From the NCBI GenBank assembly GCA_027475525.1, contig JAMWFC010000059.1, positions 186,001-250,000 on the forward strand: a stretch of 64,000 bases of DNA, written 5' to 3'. The notes under the pieces were generated by a model. The model did not search any database, was not told where the DNA came from, and was given only the letters and a program-made list of their open reading frames with translations. This DNA comes from Macrolepiota albuminosa. Its lineage: Eukaryota > Basidiomycota > Agaricomycetes > Agaricales > Agaricaceae. Positions 10,135 to 20,639 of this stretch are shown piece after piece (position 1 is the first letter of the stretch; every line of letters begins with the position of its first letter). The translations under genes and the position numbers were made by a program.

Positions 10135-12713
10135 GCCTCTTCATCTTCCGCATCTTCGACCGTAGGTTTATGTTTGCATCTCGGATATCCCATCACCTCC
10201 AACGACTCTTTGTTTCTGGTCTCGTTAGGCGCCGTTAAGGGGACTGATAAAGTCGCTCTGTCCCCCTGGTAACCCTCCTGCCAGATTCTCATTACCATTC
10301 CTCCTGTCCTATCGTATTGGATGCTCGCCGTGTACCACTGCAACCATGGTTGTCCCAATATTACGTCTCCCACGGCTCCGGATCCCCGCACTGCACCATT
10401 AACAAAAAAATGGTGATCGAAGGCATGACCCCCTATCTTGACCGAAACATCCCTCGCACATCCCTTCAGTCTGACCGGATCTCCGTGAATGCCTTTTAGC
10501 GACCACCTAGTTCCGTCCAGGTCCAAGGATAACTGGGTCCTCTCGTACAAGTACCCCGGACACAAATTCAGTTCTGACCCGGTATCGACCATAAACATCG
10601 CCTTCACTCCTCCGAATATCCCTTCGAATTTCCCAGTTACCATCGCAAATAGAGGGACCAGACATTTGTGCATCTTCACCGCCGAGGCGTACCTAACCTC
10701 AATTGCTTCTTCCGTAATGACCTCTTCATCATACTCTACGTTCACATCCGATTCCCCATACGCCGTATCTCTCTGCTCATTTTCGCATACTCCTTCTGTC
10801 CTCAGTTCTGCGCACCCGCAAGGGCACATGTCGCCGTCGAACGTCTCCACCATGTTTGCTACGACTAGTTTATCCGTATATTCCCTGCGAGTCTTCGTCA
10901 TATTAGCCATTCGCTTCTGGAACTCCGGTGAGCAACCCAAAAACTGCCCAATTGTCATCGTAATCATGGTTTCATCCAATAGTTTCGCCTCCATAACATT
11001 CAAGTCCACCTTCTCCTGTACCGTGGACGTGAAATGATACGTCGAATGGCCCTTCCCTCCTCCGTCCGTCTTTCCCTTCTTTTCCGCTCCATCCCTCGTA
11101 TTCTGCGTTGGCGGCGAATGTTGAGGAGCTCGAGATTCGTGAGGTTTCGGCGCGGTAGTCTTCTTTTCCCCCTCCACCTTCTTATTCTCGTCTCTTTTCA
11201 ACTCCTTTGTGTCGCCCGAATCTTTCGGTCTCGCTGGAATTTTTATCGTCGTCGGCTTTCTCGTGGGATCGTGTCGTACGTCTTCTTTCTGAGTTCGTAC
11301 TGCCGGATTCGCCACTGCCCTCCACGCAGGCGTCATCTCTACCATGGCCACTCCAAAGGTCTCCCTTGTTAAAACTTCCCTTCTGTCAAGCTGAAGCTCT
11401 GCCAGACTCGTGGAAACCATGTGCGGGGGTACATCCCTCTTCTCAACTGCCTTTCCTTTCACTTCAGCTCTCCTTGCTCTCATATTCCTAATTTTCAGTG
11501 CGACTCCTCCGGTCTCCCTCGTCGGCGGCGGTAGTTCTTCGCCGTCCATCAAAACCAGTCGTCCTCTCTTGTCGTATCGTATCAGTTCTTCCTCGAGGAG
11601 TTTATGCGTCTGTGGGCAGTTATTGTACCCAAAGTCGTGCTCCTCAGGACACCGACACCCTCCCATCGCACACCTCTGACCTGACGTTCGTCCTGCCGGA
11701 CCTCTGCTCAACAGGTTGGTTTGTGCCCGAAACCCCTCAACCATCGCTATCTTCAACTGTTCCATGCTTTTCGCGATATCATCCACCCCTCCATTATTCC
11801 CAGGTACCACCTTAACCGTCGGTTCCGGCCTGTTCGACACTTTCTTCTTCCTCCTTTTCTCGGTTCTCCAGTCTCTTCTTTCGGTCTCGTCTTCCGTACC
11901 TTCGGATTCCTCCTCGACTTCTGGCATGACGACCGGAACTCGTACGTTGTTTATGTTCAAAACGTTGAATTCTGCTAACAACCATTTCATCTGATTCTCG
12001 ATTGTTGGTGGGTTCGTGGTCGTCTCGTTTTCCATCGGCACTTTTCTACTGATCCTCAACCTCAGGTCATCCGGTATCCCTCGATAGAAACACCAGTTCA
12101 AGTCCTGCTCCGTAATGCGTCTCGGTTCTTGGGTTAACGGAACCGAAAGTCGCTTGAACTGCCTGTAATACTCGCCTACTTCTTGTTTTGAAGTGATGCT
12201 CCCCTCCAACCCATGTTTCGTTGTCCAAGCCCAAAACGACTCTAAATTCACCACCGACTCCGAGTCATTCATCCCATATAAGTCAATCATCATCATCCTC
12301 AACGCCACCCAATCATCCGACCCTAATTCCGGCATATTTTCTATCACCCTCTTCACTTTCCTCGAACAGTAACGGAACACATAGCCAGGAAGCTGTGAAT
12401 GCACGACCTTCGCCCTATCCGCATGATGTTCCAACGAATCTAAAAAATCCTGCACTCGATTTCCATCAAAGTACGGCGCATGTCTGTCGTGTGGTGCTCC
12501 TATGTTCACCAAAATACACCCCCTGTCTCGGTCACCAATCTGTGGACGTGGGATGGAGTAACTGATAGATCGGTTACAAAGTCGAAAGAGCCGGAAGCAG
12601 AGGGTAAGGATAGAGTTTGAAGTAGATAATGGAGTGTGTATATGCGCTGTAAACGTAGAGTAACATCCGTCGCAATGAGAAGAAATCTGTAGAACAGAAG
12701 AAGGCGAGCACAA
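10125..12713 (-). CDS. gag: Element 1 Gag-protease polyprotein
   Basis: This 862-codon frame starts at an ATG within the 5' LTR and runs through the primer-binding site without a stop. No in-frame Met follows the LTR until well into the capsid-like region, so initiation in the LTR is the simplest reading. Residues about 75-260 look like a retrotransposon capsid (QDFLDSLEHHADRAK, WCFYRGIPDDLR). A Cys-rich segment near residue 345 (RCAMGGCRCPEEHDFGYNNC) resembles a degenerate zinc knuckle. A long charged Lys/Glu/Pro linker leads to the protease: MFMVDTGSELNLC holds the catalytic DTGS and VILGQPWLQW is the conserved C-terminal flap region. It ends TAA at 10125, directly after a slippery heptamer that leads into pol. 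Confidence 0.9.
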   Translation of the reverse strand: MCSPSSVLQISSHCDGCYSTFTAHIHTPLSTSNSILTLCFRLFRLCNRSISYSIPRPQIGDRDRGCILVNIGAPHDRHAPYFDGNRVQDFLDSLEHHADRAKVVHSQLPGYVFRYCSRKVKRVIENMPELGSDDWVALRMMMIDLYGMNDSESVVNLESFWAWTTKHGLEGSITSKQEVGEYYRQFKRLSVPLTQEPRRITEQDLNWCFYRGIPDDLRLRISRKVPMENETTTNPPTIENQMKWLLAEFNVLNINNVRVPVVMPEVEEESEGTEDETERRDWRTEKRRKKKVSNRPEPTVKVVPGNNGGVDDIAKSMEQLKIAMVEGFRAQTNLLSRGPAGRTSGQRCAMGGCRCPEEHDFGYNNCPQTHKLLEEELIRYDKRGRLVLMDGEELPPPTRETGGVALKIRNMRARRAEVKGKAVEKRDVPPHMVSTSLAELQLDRREVLTRETFGVAMVEMTPAWRAVANPAVRTQKEDVRHDPTRKPTTIKIPARPKDSGDTKELKRDENKKVEGEKKTTAPKPHESRAPQHSPPTQNTRDGAEKKGKTDGGGKGHSTYHFTSTVQEKVDLNVMEAKLLDETMITMTIGQFLGCSPEFQKRMANMTKTRREYTDKLVVANMVETFDGDMCPCGCAELRTEGVCENEQRDTAYGESDVNVEYDEEVITEEAIEVRYASAVKMHKCLVPLFAMVTGKFEGIFGGVKAMFMVDTGSELNLCPGYLYERTQLSLDLDGTRWSLKGIHGDPVRLKGCARDVSVKIGGHAFDHHFFVNGAVRGSGAVGDVILGQPWLQWYTASIQYDRTGGMVMRIWQEGYQGDRATLSVPLTAPNETRNKESLEVMGYPRCKHKPTVEDAEDEEAGN
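12520..12540 (-). promoter_or_regulatory. Candidate primer-binding site of element 1
   Basis: In element orientation the base pairs following the 5' LTR read GATTGGTGACCGAGACAGG. TGGTGACCGAG, two to three bases after the LTR, has the TGG expected opposite a tRNA 3' CCA end. The tRNA was not identified. The site lies inside the open gag frame. Confidence 0.5.
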
Positions 12714-13546
12714 GAGAGACCGAGAGTAATCCAGTAGTCAGAATAAGAGGGAAGCAGCAGAAGACCGAAGCACCAAGAAAGGAGGACAGAAGCGAAAAGC
12801 TGAAGAGGTTGTCTAGCAGGAGACAGCCCAAGATGTCAGGATCTCAAGAAGCCGGCAAGCCGAGACGAAAGCAGAAATGCCGTGACAGTTGGACAAGCTG
12901 AGAACAGTGCCGAGACCGACGAGACAGAGCCGAGACAGAGAAGTACAGAACACCGAGAAGCCGAGAAGATCTGAGCTCACTGCCGAAGATAGTGAGCACG
13001 CGGAGTTTGACACCGGATCAGACGACGGACAAGCCAGAACAGAGCCGAGCAGACGATACTCAAGACCAGGTCAGACAGCGACGAGGCACAAAGTGCGAAA
13101 CAAGCAGAGCTTTAGACCAGGAAATATGGGGTGTAAAAAACCTATTTATTCTCTGCTTTCTACGTGCTTTTTATACCTTTTCCCCTACTGCCTAATTTAA
13201 GTTTCGACCGCTAGTCGGTCTCAGAATCCAAACTCTAATTCGTCACTTTCTCCTCATTATCTTCAAATAAGCTTTCTGACCGGCGGACGGTCTCATAATA
13301 AGGTTTTCAATCATCGATTGTCTCCGGGCCCTTCGATCGTCTCCCAGTTCCCAATTCTCTCTTCCACCAGATCTCACGTCGAAGCTACCGCCCATCTGTC
13401 CTTTACCACACTCCTCCGTTCGCGCATCCATCTTTTACCATTATCGATTTCTCGCCCTGCTCTGCTTTTCCCCCCTAAACCTTCCCTTTTCCACGTAACC
13501 CGTTCTTCGTCCAGATTCCACCAGCAGTCTACTTCTCTCTACCACA
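12541..13546 (-). repeat. Element 1, 5' LTR
   Basis: It starts TGTGG and ends CCACA, 1006 bp. It should supply promoter and polyadenylation functions, although I did not pinpoint a TATA box. The gag frame begins inside it (ATG at 12713, minus strand), so the transcript's LTR-derived leader would be partly coding. Confidence 0.95.
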
Positions 13547-13550
13547 GCGT

Positions 13551-13710
13551 ACATAGTCTACTGCTGACTAAGTAACCGTACAGACGAACGGTAGTATCAC
13601 ATGACGTTAAAAATCGAAGACATTATTCCCACGCTTACCTGAAGGAAGTAATGGCAACGAGAACAAACAAAGTTACATGACAGCAAAAATCGAAGACATT
13701 TTTCCCACAC
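13551..13710. repeat. Minisatellite, right part beyond element 1
   Basis: The sequence resumes with the rest of a long unit (ACATAGTCTACTGCTGAC), then another unit start at 13602 and a diverged one at 13678. Counting the GCGT target once, 5088 to 13602 without the element is exactly 86 bp, the length of a long unit. Confidence 0.88.
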
Positions 13711-13988
13711 ATAGTCCGCTGCACAGAAAAACCTCGATCTATTCTAGATCTCGGAATTCTCTGTGCCTAACAAGGCGGGTGATGCTGTAGCTACAGGTGC
13801 AAACCGGAAATAAATGATTTATTTTTGCTAAATAAGGCTGGAAGTGTGTTTCAACCAGTGTGAAATGCATCACCTTCCTGATCGCAGTCTGTTGCCGAAG
13901 TTCAACAGAATCGACTTGTATCACTTAATAGAATGCATCTTCCACGGAATAGTTGATACCACCACTGAGCTCGAACTTTGACCTTGTC
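13711..13988. other. Intergenic DNA 5' of the TLC gene
   Basis: About 280 bp without a credible reading frame, containing the presumptive 5' flank of the next gene. Confidence 0.5.
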
Positions 13989-15171
13989 ATGTATCCTGCC
14001 ACCATCGCTGAGCCTTTGACGAACCTCCGTGACATAGCCTTATCATCCATTAGCCTGTCATCTATGAGTCTCGTCATGCTTTTCTATGTCCTGGCACCGT
14101 TCTTTCCAGACAGAAAACGCTTATCGTGGGTTCTGACAACCGCATCAAGTTGTACGATGAGCGTCACAAGTATCCCGTTTTTGTGGGACTACCTTGAAAA
14201 TTTGGGAAGCTTGGGAAACGTCAGAGCATCTCCGGAGCTGGCAGTTACCACGAGTCGTTTTTTCCAAGCCTACCTGTTTTTGTGCGTTCTCATACTTTGA
14301 TTCTTTGCTCATAGTCAACCTTTTGTCCACAGTGATCTAGTTCTTGGGTACCTTTACTACCGGCCACACATTACATTGCTGGCGGGTTGGATCCACCACC
14401 CCGTCTACGTCATGATTGTAGAGCTTAGCATCCGACAATCCTGGTCTCATCTTGGCTGCATCTATGGAGGTATAGCTACTCTGACCAGAAAGTGTCTTAC
14501 TGAACTATTGACAGCTACCAACCTTCCTTCTCGGCGTTGCAAACCTCTTTCCACAACTTAGAAGTGACATCCTCTTCGCCATGTGCTTTTTTGTTACCCG
14601 GATTTTGTTCCATATTGTCCTTGGTGTATCGCTCCTGCTCGGAGAGAACAGGAATTCCCTTGCAGGTGGTTCATACATACCTGCCGTGCTCTTCTTGCTT
14701 ATCTTCCCGTTGCACTTAACATGGTTTGTGAGGTGCATCAAGGGTTTTGTTCGTCGAACACACAAGACAACTCCTCTTTTATACTTGGCATCTTTCAGGA
14801 TCAACCTTGTGCCCGGACCTTCGCTTTCGCTCTCGGAAGGACAATCTATGAGACCATCTGTCGACTCCCCCATATCGAAATCATTCCAATGCCTTCTACA
14901 CCGTCTGTCACGCCGTTCTCCGGTCAAGACGTGGGCACCTCAATTGTTGCGATATGACTTTACAGTCTTTACAGTTCCACTAAAAACCGAACTCGTGTCA
15001 ATTTTCAACCTCATATCTCCTTATATTCCTCATCGTGAAATTGTGTCTGAGTGGTCAGATATTCACCGAAGATTATGGAGGGTTGTGAAACTTGTATTGC
15101 AGGTACATATAGGACAACTGTCAAATGATGTTTCTCTTTACCCTCCCAAGGATAAACCATGCGCCAAATGA
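13989..15171 (+). pseudogene. TLC-domain (TRAM/LAG1/CLN8) membrane protein gene with a coding lesion
   Basis: Exon 1 (13989-14281) starts at ATG (MYPATIAEPLT) and encodes two hydrophobic spans (LVMLFYVLAPFF, then RLSWVLTTASSCTMSVTSIP). Intron 1, 14282-14332 (GTGCGT...CAG), restores the frame to DLVLGYLYYRPHITLLAGW and VMIVELSIRQSWSHL. Intron 2 is probably 14470-14514 (GTATAG...ACAG). Exon 3 (14515-15171) reads LPTFLLGV, then LFAMCFFVTRILFHIVLGV and SYIPAVLFLLIFPLHLTWF, and ends with a polar tail. The multi-span pattern and motifs resemble fungal TLC/TMEM56-like proteins, thought to act in membrane lipid metabolism. The frame before intron 2 is one base out of register with exon 3, near 14450-14468, where a few residues also seem missing, so it is a recent pseudogene, a sequencing error or has an unusual splice. 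Confidence 0.7.
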
Positions 15172-17778
15172 TGATATCAACCAGCAATTAGATTTACCAC
15201 TTAGTTATGCATCTCTACAGAGTAAAGTAGACTAAGGAATTGACGTTATCTAGGACTGGAGGACAACTTGGACTCATGAGTGCCCTCACCTCTGTTTAAA
15301 TAGACTACAATATCATCAATTGAGGTTACTGTGAATAAGGAGGTTGTGAATCTGTTAGGTTGGAGGTGGTTCTGAGTTGTGATTACCACACTGAACAAAG
15401 TAGGTTGAGGGTGGGATCAAGGATTGAGTTTTCTATACATACTTGGAGCCCTGATCAAACAAAGTGAGGTTAGAGTGGAGGCTGTATTGGGGGTTAGGGA
15501 CAAAGCCCCCCCCCCCCCCCCAACACAAAGCTCTGCCCCTAACCTCATTAGCACTCAGACACCCACAGATGACAAACGCACCCTGGATTGTGCACCCACC
15601 AATGACAACACCATCAACCTCGATCACTCGATCATACCCTTTCACACTCCTTCATGCTACCACATTATTACACTCATTAGGGACACTGGCCCTATTGTCA
15701 CCAGGGACAGTGGCCTCCATTGTTACATGACAGTATATATATTCCCTTTACTTTACTCATCCCTCAGTCAATTATATTGGACTGAGGATGAGCCTTACAT
15801 GTACTTTTGATATGAATATGACGCTAAAACGTACCTATAGGAATACTTACAAGCATTGTTATAGGTATCCTGTTCTAACAAACCTCACTTCATTTGGTTA
15901 GAGCTCCAAGTATGTATATGAGTAACTCAGCTTCTATCATAATCTTACTTTCATTTATGTCTTAGTCTTACTGATGCAGCATATGTTGTTAATGAATAGA
16001 GAGTTTCACAATTTATCAAAAATACTATAATATCAAGAAATGATGCTATAATTCCAAGTTATATATATATATATATTACATTAGTACAGTATCAACAAAT
16101 ATCAAGTTAGATGCTAAAATATAATAGCTAGTAATAAGTAGTTGATTAACAATCAAACTTACATTTGTAAACCATTGAGGATTTATTTTTTATTTTTTAT
16201 CTTTTTGGAGTAGTGTTTGGTGTGGTAGGGTGGCTGATGCCCTTGGTGTTTCCTTCCCACCTGAGATTGAAACCAGGTTAGGTTGTTGCAATAGTGCCTA
16301 GCAACAGTTCTCCACAAGGAAATGCTTTTATGCATATGCATGGTGTGTGGGGCTCCTGGTCCAGGCAGATAGCTTAGCTTCTTCCTTCTTTTTGTTGGTC
16401 CCACTACCCACTAAACCCCTACTGTGGCCTATGTATCTGTTCTCTCCCCTACTGATGGACTCTTCAAGGAGAGTCACTACTTATGTATCAAACACTAGCT
16501 CAAACAGAATAGAATTTTTACCCAGTCTTCTATTTGACAGTTTCAAATCTAGTTCAGCCCTGTTTTGCATACACTTATTCCACCTGTTTCTAATTTCCTT
16601 GTTTGTATGAGGGAGGTTGCTATTCTGGATTACCCTCTTGCAGTGTAATGTCCAAATTACAGTGGCTTAAAAAAGTGTCCCAATGTTTCATAGTTTTTGA
16701 AAGATGGCATTGGCATGTAAGATTAGAAGGACCTAAAATTTTGAATAAATCATGTAAAATACTATGGCACTGTAGCTACAGATTCCATTTAGGATTATGT
16801 AATTTGAATCAAGACTGATAGAGTAATAGCCATTATGAAATATTCACTCATTGGGACACTTTTTTGAGTATCTCTAAGTTTATCTCTATTCTACTCAGAA
16901 ATAAAGAGTAAGTTGCATGTGGGAATATAAACCAAGTCATGTGACCATGTTTAGATATATTTGGGAGTTGTTCAAGCTGGTTGAACCACATCTTGGCCTT
17001 TGACCACTATTACAAAAGTTACTCCTAGATGTAGGTACATTGATTTGATAATTAGGAATTTGATATAATTATGAGGGATTTTGTGAGGGCTTCTTGTTCA
17101 ACTTGTGTTTGCTGGGTAACAAGCTGGCTATGACAGCATATACATTTTGTCATGGCAGGTGTTGTCCTGTTCTTCTTGCCCACATCTCATCTGCCATACT
17201 CCATAATTACTCCTTGCCCAAGACATGAACACTCCACTATGATATGGTTGATGTACTCTTTCTTGTTGTTGTGCTTCCAGATATGTTGACCAAGTAGGTT
17301 GTTTATCTCAGTTTTGTCTGTATCACATGCATTATAGCATACATACGAGTTGTCACCTCTTTGCACCCTCAGTTGTTCTTCCTTCTGTGGCAGACACTGA
17401 CAGTGTAAGTAGCTCCAAATCATTCTTACTCAGAGTCATAATATTTATATTAACTTAAACTAGTATTATTTACTGATACTAGGTATAATATAGAGTTGTT
17501 CTTTCTTCTGTGGCAGACACTGATGGTTATCATTTACTGATACTAGTGTCAACTTAGTTTCCAGCAGACAAGTTATAGGCATCCTTTTTTTAGGATTGTC
17601 TCACTTGTACTACGTCATCCAGGACAACTCATTCAACCTTCATTGTCTCCTTCATACTATATATGTATTTTATCTTTTAGTGTGATAGAACCAGTCAATT
17701 GCTGCAGTTCCAGGTCTTCTGATGCCACACTTTTTTGGTGATAGCTAATCCAACTAGTCATCGCTGGCCCTCAAATGC
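15172..17778. other. AT-rich non-coding DNA
   Basis: Only short, low-quality reading frames. It contains a 16-base C run at 15506-15521, a pair of inverted arms (separate entry), and two near-copies of TTCTGTGGCAGACACTGA at about 17384 and 17504. GC content falls sharply from here to about 36100. Confidence 0.5.
15434..15918. mobile_element. Possible foldback/MITE-like element with inverted arms
   Basis: The left arm (15434-15472) starts TATACATACTTGGAG and ends AAGTGAGGTTA. The right arm (15881-15918) is its imperfect reverse complement, starting AACCTCACTT and ending CCAAGTATGTATA. Arms are about 39 bp with roughly eight mismatches. The inside has no coding frame. No clear target duplication was found, so the assignment is tentative. 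Confidence 0.4.
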
Positions 17779-18307
17779 TTGGGTACATCCTCTACCCTCT
17801 GGTTCAGAATCTATAGGCCAATGCAGGGTCATCCTCCCCAGTCTCACTTTGTTCGTGAACCCACACCCCATTTGTTTTCCAATATGTTTCCTTCAACAGA
17901 TACATTGGTCGCTGATGATTCAAATCGTTTTTCAAAAATTTCACATTTCATTCATATGCATATACATACTTCTTTACCTTTTTCTTTTAATTCTGTCAAT
18001 CCAAACTTACCTGTACTCAATTCACACTCTACCAGTATGGTGCATGCTCTGATATCCCAACTTTCTCCTCATCCTCCTCTCAGTACTGATACTACTTCTG
18101 GTCCTCCGCTATCTACATCTCATGCTTCTCCTGTTCCAAATGATCCTTTGCATTGCCCACCTTCTCAGATTTACATTCCTTGCTCTCCTTTTCAGAATTG
18201 ACATATACTAAGTACTTTAGTGTATCAACCACTTTCTTGTTCCACATCTGTATTTTTAACTCCTCCTGTTCCTTCTCCATTTATTATTCCTCCTCATCAC
18301 ACAACAC

Positions 18308-18743
18308 TGTCAGGGGACCGGTTTCCGGACCGTGTCCAACCCTATTCCGAGCTTAGTCCGACGATACGCCTACTCCTAGCAGATCAGTAGTCAGCCTTGA
18401 TGAGTCATATGCATGGACCTTACTCAGCATCGATTATTGTTAGTCATACTCCATTACATACCAGGGCCCGATTAGTAAACAGTATTAGTAATAACACAGC
18501 CGCTGATGTAGTATATATAGGCAGCCTGTGGATAGAATATCCCCAGGCTGAACAATAGCAGTGTTCTTCTGGCCTATCCACTGAACCGACCGTAAGCTTC
18601 TCTAGTGACGTCCGACCCTTTGTTAGCCTTGCTTGTCTCCTGCCTGACTCTTGCCTGCCCTCATGCTTGCTCGACTCTTGCTCGTCACCTGCACCGTTGG
18701 CTCTGTGGAAGGAGTTCTGCAGACGTCAAGCGTTCCCCTTACA
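18308..18743 (+). mobile_element. Solo LTR, 436 bp, with 5-bp target duplication AACAC
   Basis: It begins TGTCAGGGGA and ends TCCCCTTACA, near-perfect inverted termini (TGT.AGGGGA), and is flanked by AACAC on both sides (18303-18307 and 18744-18748). It is clearly richer in GC than its surroundings. It interrupts the Pro/Ser-rich part of the Copia relic. The strand given is arbitrary because no internal region is left. Confidence 0.9.
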
Positions 18744-20188
18744 AACACCAGTTTTTTCTTCTCCTCTTCCTCAATTGACTGTTCAGCTTCCTCAGTCTCC
18801 TAATCCTTTTCCTCAACAATATTTTCAACCGCAACTATATTGTTACAATTTCAATCCAAATCATTTCCCTGTTGCACAGCATCATCAAGTTTTTGAACCT
18901 TTTATTCCACCTCAGCATGATCAATTCTACCATCAACATAATTTTGCTCCTGTTGCTCCACTAATTAGAACTTTGAACACAACTTCTGAGAATATGAAAC
19001 TTCCTCCACTTACTACCATTCCTTGCTTTAATGGGTCTGTGGACTGGGGACTATGGATTAATCCCATAATGGCACTAATTGATCACTTAGGTCTCAATGG
19101 ATATGTTTGTCCTCTTCCACCTCCTGGAGCACCTTACGATCCAACCTGCAAAATCATGATCTCTTCTGCATATCCACCTCATGACACTGTTGATGCCGAG
19201 CATGAATATAAGATCTTTTGGCAGAATGACAATGTTTGCATCTACATACTAACAGGAAAACTGTCTGCAAAAATCTACAGTTGTCTTCCTCCAGCTTGTA
19301 GAGGCCCATATAACTTTCCTATTCAGATGGTGCAAGATGTATTGACTTGGTTGCAAAAATGATACAATGTGGAGAGTGCTTTGTCAGCACAGAAAATCAA
19401 AGATTCAGCTCTTTTTTTTACGTGCATACCAACTGCTATTTCCACCTATGTCCAACAATGGCACATTGCCATCAACCAACTCTCAGTCATGGCATGGGAC
19501 TTCATACCATATGAGAAAGTACAGAAGTTCATTGATGGCATTCCAAATCTATATTGAGAAAACCTTGACTTCTATGAACTGGCTGATTGCATCCTTGGTA
19601 TTGATCTTGAAGTTTGCTGTCGTCAAGCAGCTTTACAGCATTGCATGGCAAAAACTATGAATATGTTGTCTCAAACACCAAACACCACTACTTCTACACT
19701 GAATTCTTCTTGTCCTATTGATACCTTATCAGAAACTTCACAAAAATGACCAACAGTAATGAACGCTAACAAGGATTTTTTGACTTGTGCTAAGGCACAT
19801 ATAGCAGTCTCTGAGGATCCTGTTATAGAATCTATTACTTTTCCAATCTCTGATGTTGATAACAATACTACACCTGTATTATCAAAAATTATTGAAGAAG
19901 AGAATGACATTAATTTGACTTTTTATAATTTCAACCAAACCTGCTCTAGTCATACTTTTCCGTATCATTCTTTTATTGGCACAGCTGACATAACGCTGGC
20001 AGACATCAACATCAGATTCAACTCTATCTTCAAGTTGGGATGTACTACACATATTTGTAACAAAAGATATTTTTGGACATACAACACCAATCTTGCAACA
20101 CCTGTCGGTACAGCAAATTGTAGCATTCTTTCAACTCTTGCCAAAGGTGAAGTTTGTTTTTGAACTCATATAGATGGCAAGGACATTG

Positions 20189-20342
20189 TACTTTGCCTTC
20201 AAGAATATTTTCATGCTACTGACATACTAATCAATTTTAATTCCATTGGTGCTTTGGCAGAACACTACTTTGCCTTCAAGAATATTTTCATGCTACTGAC
20301 ATACTAATCAATTTTAATTCCATTGGTGCTTTGGCAGAACAC
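20189..20342. repeat. 77-bp tandem duplication inside the Copia relic
   Basis: 20189-20265 and 20266-20342 appear identical; both start TACTTTGCCTTCAAGAATAT. The duplication adds a frame-breaking length (77 is not a multiple of 3) to the relic. Confidence 0.92.
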
Positions 20343-20639
20343 ATATGAGCCTTCTTTTTGAATGAGATTCCACTTCTATTTTCTTTTCATTCACTGTTGA
20401 ATTGCTCCATGACAAGCCTATACAAGCCACCATCTACAATAGACTATCTTTTCTTTATTGCAATTTTATATTATCAAACACAAAGAATATTGCCATGGTG
20501 GCATCAGATGTCTTTTTTTCATGCATCTTACTAACTCTGAATCTCTGGCATTGGAGATTAGGCCATCCTAGTCGAGATACTATGCGAGCTGTTATAACGA
20601 AAAACTATTATTCTGTTACTCCTTGTTCTTGAGCTAGAA

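Larger units (their letters stand above)
5119..13550 (-). mobile_element. Element 1: complete Ty3/Gypsy-type LTR retrotransposon with target duplication
   Basis: Direct LTRs of 1006 bp flank gag-pro and pol, both on the minus strand. The whole is bounded by a 4-bp duplication GCGT (5119-5122 and 13547-13550). The order protease, reverse transcriptase, RNase H, integrase is that of Ty3/Gypsy. No internal stop or frameshift was seen other than the planned gag-pol shift, so the copy may still be competent. No chromodomain is seen at the end of pol. It lies inside a minisatellite. Confidence 0.95.
17779..20636 (+). pseudogene. Ty1/Copia retrotransposon relic: gag, protease and pre-integrase fragments
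   Basis: The plus strand carries broken frames in Copia order. A Pro/Ser-rich leader (17779-18201 and 18749-18960) precedes a Gag-like domain (CFNGSVDWGLWINPIMALID, 19018-19362) and continues in other frames to 19660. A protease remnant near 20020-20080 reads FKLGCTTHICNKRYFW, where Copia proteases have DSGA-type sequence, so the catalytic Asp is lost. At 20540-20600 LWHWRLGHPSRDTMRA matches the Gag-pre-integrase motif. Nothing of integrase or reverse transcriptase follows. A solo LTR interrupts it at 18308. The family call rests on these motifs only. Confidence 0.7.

Noticed and set aside
17187..17423. Minus-strand 78-codon frame as a gene
   Set aside because: No recognisable motif, no extension in neighbouring frames, and AT-rich decayed surroundings.
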